DNA of 64,000 bases from Linnemannia hyalina (lineage: Eukaryota; Mortierellomycota; Mortierellomycetes; Mortierellales; Mortierellaceae): assembly GCA_019671135.1 (NCBI GenBank), contig JAHRHY010000002.1, positions 1,674,001-1,738,000 of the forward strand. Reading direction: 5' to 3'. The notes below the pieces were generated by a model that worked only from the letters and a program-made list of their open reading frames with translations, was not told the origin of the DNA and searched no databases. Positions 53,801 to 64,000 of this stretch are shown one piece after another. A program made the position numbers and the translations under genes. How positions within the stretch are numbered: position 1 is the first letter of the stretch; the number at the start of each line of letters is the position of its first letter.

Positions 53801-54734
53801 TACAGACGAGTGGTTAGACATGTGAGAACGTTTAATACGCGTGAATGGTTAAGGGTTCTCTTCCTCTACCTTTTGAAAGGTTTTCAAAACGCGAGAAAAA
53901 AATGAAAGCTAATTAATGCTATGAGAAAAAAAAGGGAGGGGGGGGGAACCAGAGACGCTATCAATAGTATCGCTTATCCGTTGATGATTGAAAAAGAAAA
54001 GGACGCTGCTGTTACCCAATGTAGACATCGTCCTAGTTGCGTTTCGTATATCATTTTATTGTCGTAAAAAATCCTCGCCTTCTCCCCTTATTTGACATTG
54101 ACTATGGGTGGCAACTTGTCCCTGTGACTTCAAACCCCGTCCCATGACTTTGGTCGGCATCCTGCTTGCAACTTCAGATGATCGCCAAGTCGCCTGATCT
54201 AGGATCGCCTTTTTCCCAACCCAGAAATATGAACTGAATACACCGCATTTCTCATCTCAGTGGCAAAAGGTTTGAAAACGTGAATGGTAATATGGAACAC
54301 AAGACTATCAAAAATTGGGAGGGAAGATGTGCAAGCACAAACACGATATCCAATAATAAAAAAAGAGAAGCTAGGTGTTGGATGAGAGTTAGACCTACGA
54401 TTCTCCAACCCCAACAGCACATTCTCAATCTCCACAGCTCTAGTGCAAGAGTATGCGAACATGTCATTGTTCTTTGTTCCTTTGTTCATGTGAACATCAT
54501 GATCAGCAAGAAAAAAAAAAAAGATGACGCGAGCAGCGCATGCAATACAACTTTTTTCTTCAGGTCCCTCGACGCGACATCACGGGTCAGGTCGTGGCCA
54601 ACATACCAATCACAGACAGCTCACACGTGTATGTACTAGTTTTTCATAATATACAGATTTGTTATTATTATTACAAACGCCAGTGAAGGCATGTTTTCGC
54701 CGTCCGTCTACAACATAATCATTCCGCTCCGCTC
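53801..54734. other. Spacer before the polo-kinase gene 3' end
   Basis: No gene supported. G-run at 53937-53947, AT-rich remainder. Confidence 0.5.
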
Positions 54735-62921
<8,187 letters not shown>

Positions 62922-63739
62922 CGTCAGATGGATCTGTGACAAAGGGAAGAGGGGGTATATGTATGTATTGTGTATGTATGTGTGTACGAGGTCTGAGGTG
63001 TGGGAGTGCAAGGGTGAAGCGGGGATTACAATCAAGAAGAAGGAAAAAAAGAAAACAAGTCAAGAACAACAACAACAAAGGAGGATGGGGTTTGTACAAG
63101 TAGAAGTAGTGGTGAGAGAGAGAGATAGATGAATAGTTGTTGGGTAGATTGAGTGAGCGCAAGAAGAAGAAGAAGAAGAAGAAGAAGAAGAAGAAGAAGA
63201 AAGAGATGATGAGAATGAAAAAAAGAAAGAAAGAAAAGGAAGGGAGGGATTGTTGGAGGGAAAAAGAGAAAGAAAGAAAGAAAGGGGAAAAGGTGAGCAG
63301 GGAGGAAAAGCAAGGCGCTGTAAGGTACTTAGTAGGTACTATAAAAGGTCATGGTATGGTAGTGTGGTATGAGTGAGAGAGAGAGAGAGGGAGAGAGAGA
63401 GAGAGAGAGGCCAATGGTCGGCTGGAAGGTGTCCTCGGGAGCCTCTGTGCCACAGATGCAAGAAGAGAATAGAGAGTAAGGAGAAGAGACAAAGCACCTG
63501 ATAATAAGAGCCAAAAGTGGTGGCAATACGAGACAACGGACAAACACACAGCCAGCCAGGACCCCTCTTTCCTTTGCGGTTCCTGAGTGGCCTGCTGACG
63601 GTGCAAGGGACCTGGGTGATGAGACAGAAGTAAATATACTGCACCCAAGCCAAGTCGAGAAAAAGAAGAGAAAAGCCCTCCTTTATTGTTTATTCCTCTT
63701 TTCGTTCCCACTCCGGGAGGAAGAAAGCGAACTAAGAGC

Positions 63740-63777
<38 letters not shown>

Positions 63778-64000
63778 CGGGATGGGAAGTGACATACACC
63801 ATGTCCCTGCTAAACACACTTTTACAACCATCTCCCCCTTTCCCTTTGCCTTTCTCCCCTCCCTTCCCTCTGCCTTTTTTTCCCTGTTTCGTTTTGTTTT
63901 ATTTTATTTTATTTATTTATTTATTATTCCCCCCTCTCCCTCCTAAAACGACCTTGCCACACATTCGCATACTGTGCATACTTCCATTCACACATGCATA
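62922..64000. promoter_or_regulatory. Upstream region of the polo-kinase gene, rich in purine repeats
   Basis: (AAG)n at 63161-63201, (GA)n at 63373-63410 and 63741-63773, and GAAA/GAAAG tracts at 63220-63290. No further gene could be supported to the window end. Confidence 0.55.

Noticed and set aside
54199..54489. 96-codon minus-strand frame
   Set aside because: No start context, no domain, not conserved-looking.

Overview
This 64-kb window comes from an intron-rich nuclear fungal genome. The best guess is an early-diverging (zygomycete-type) fungus of the Mortierella group. The reasons are short GT-AG introns in almost every housekeeping gene, Crinkler (CRN) genes with a ubiquitin-like header, an F-box/14-repeat LRR protein, small Cys-rich secreted proteins, and DIRS-like and Crypton-like tyrosine-recombinase elements. 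The organism assignment is inference; no rRNA barcode is intact enough to settle it.

Layout. (1) 1-16.5 kb is an accessory island. It starts with the 3' part of a broken DIRS-like retrotransposon (RT/RNase H/methyltransferase-like region, then a tyrosine recombinase), facing the gag-like end of a second copy. Next come a Cys-rich, probably GPI-anchored secreted protein and its frameshifted tandem copy, a small ubiquitin-fold gene, the F-box/LRR gene, and about 5 kb holding several decayed pieces of 28S rRNA. One of those pieces is interrupted by a 197-bp solo LTR with a 5-bp target duplication. The island ends with a 10-Cys small secreted protein and a decayed Crypton-like Ndc10-II/GCR1_C gene.

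(2) 17-46 kb is a gene-dense core: a type II membrane O-fucosyltransferase-like protein (-), splicing factor CWC25 (-), a kinesin-14 (+), POT1 (+), an OPT oligopeptide transporter (+), a short decayed transposon coding piece (-), tRNA-Leu(CAG) (+), IWR1 (+), an LSD1-type amine oxidase with SWIRM domain and AT-hooks (+), and the very-long-chain 3-ketoacyl-CoA reductase (+).

(3) 47-54 kb is a second accessory block. It has a headless CRN pseudogene, an intact 914-aa four-exon CRN gene (header, P-loop NTPase, PD-(D/E)xK-like nuclease), a palindromic divergent promoter region, a 199-bp Mutator-type foldback MITE with 9-bp target duplications, a CRN header remnant, and a collapsed family-B DNA polymerase relic.

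(4) 54.7-62.9 kb is one very large polo-like kinase gene (-, 10 exons, about 2245 aa), followed by its low-complexity upstream region to the window end.

Exon joins were worked out by hand from GT/AG sites, reading-frame continuity and conserved motifs; all listed multi-exon genes sum to whole codons. The core genes cover telomere protection, mitotic control, spindle motor function, chromatin demethylation, splicing, Pol II import, lipid elongation and peptide uptake. They show no operon-like logic. The accessory blocks hold nearly all decayed repeats and effector-like genes.
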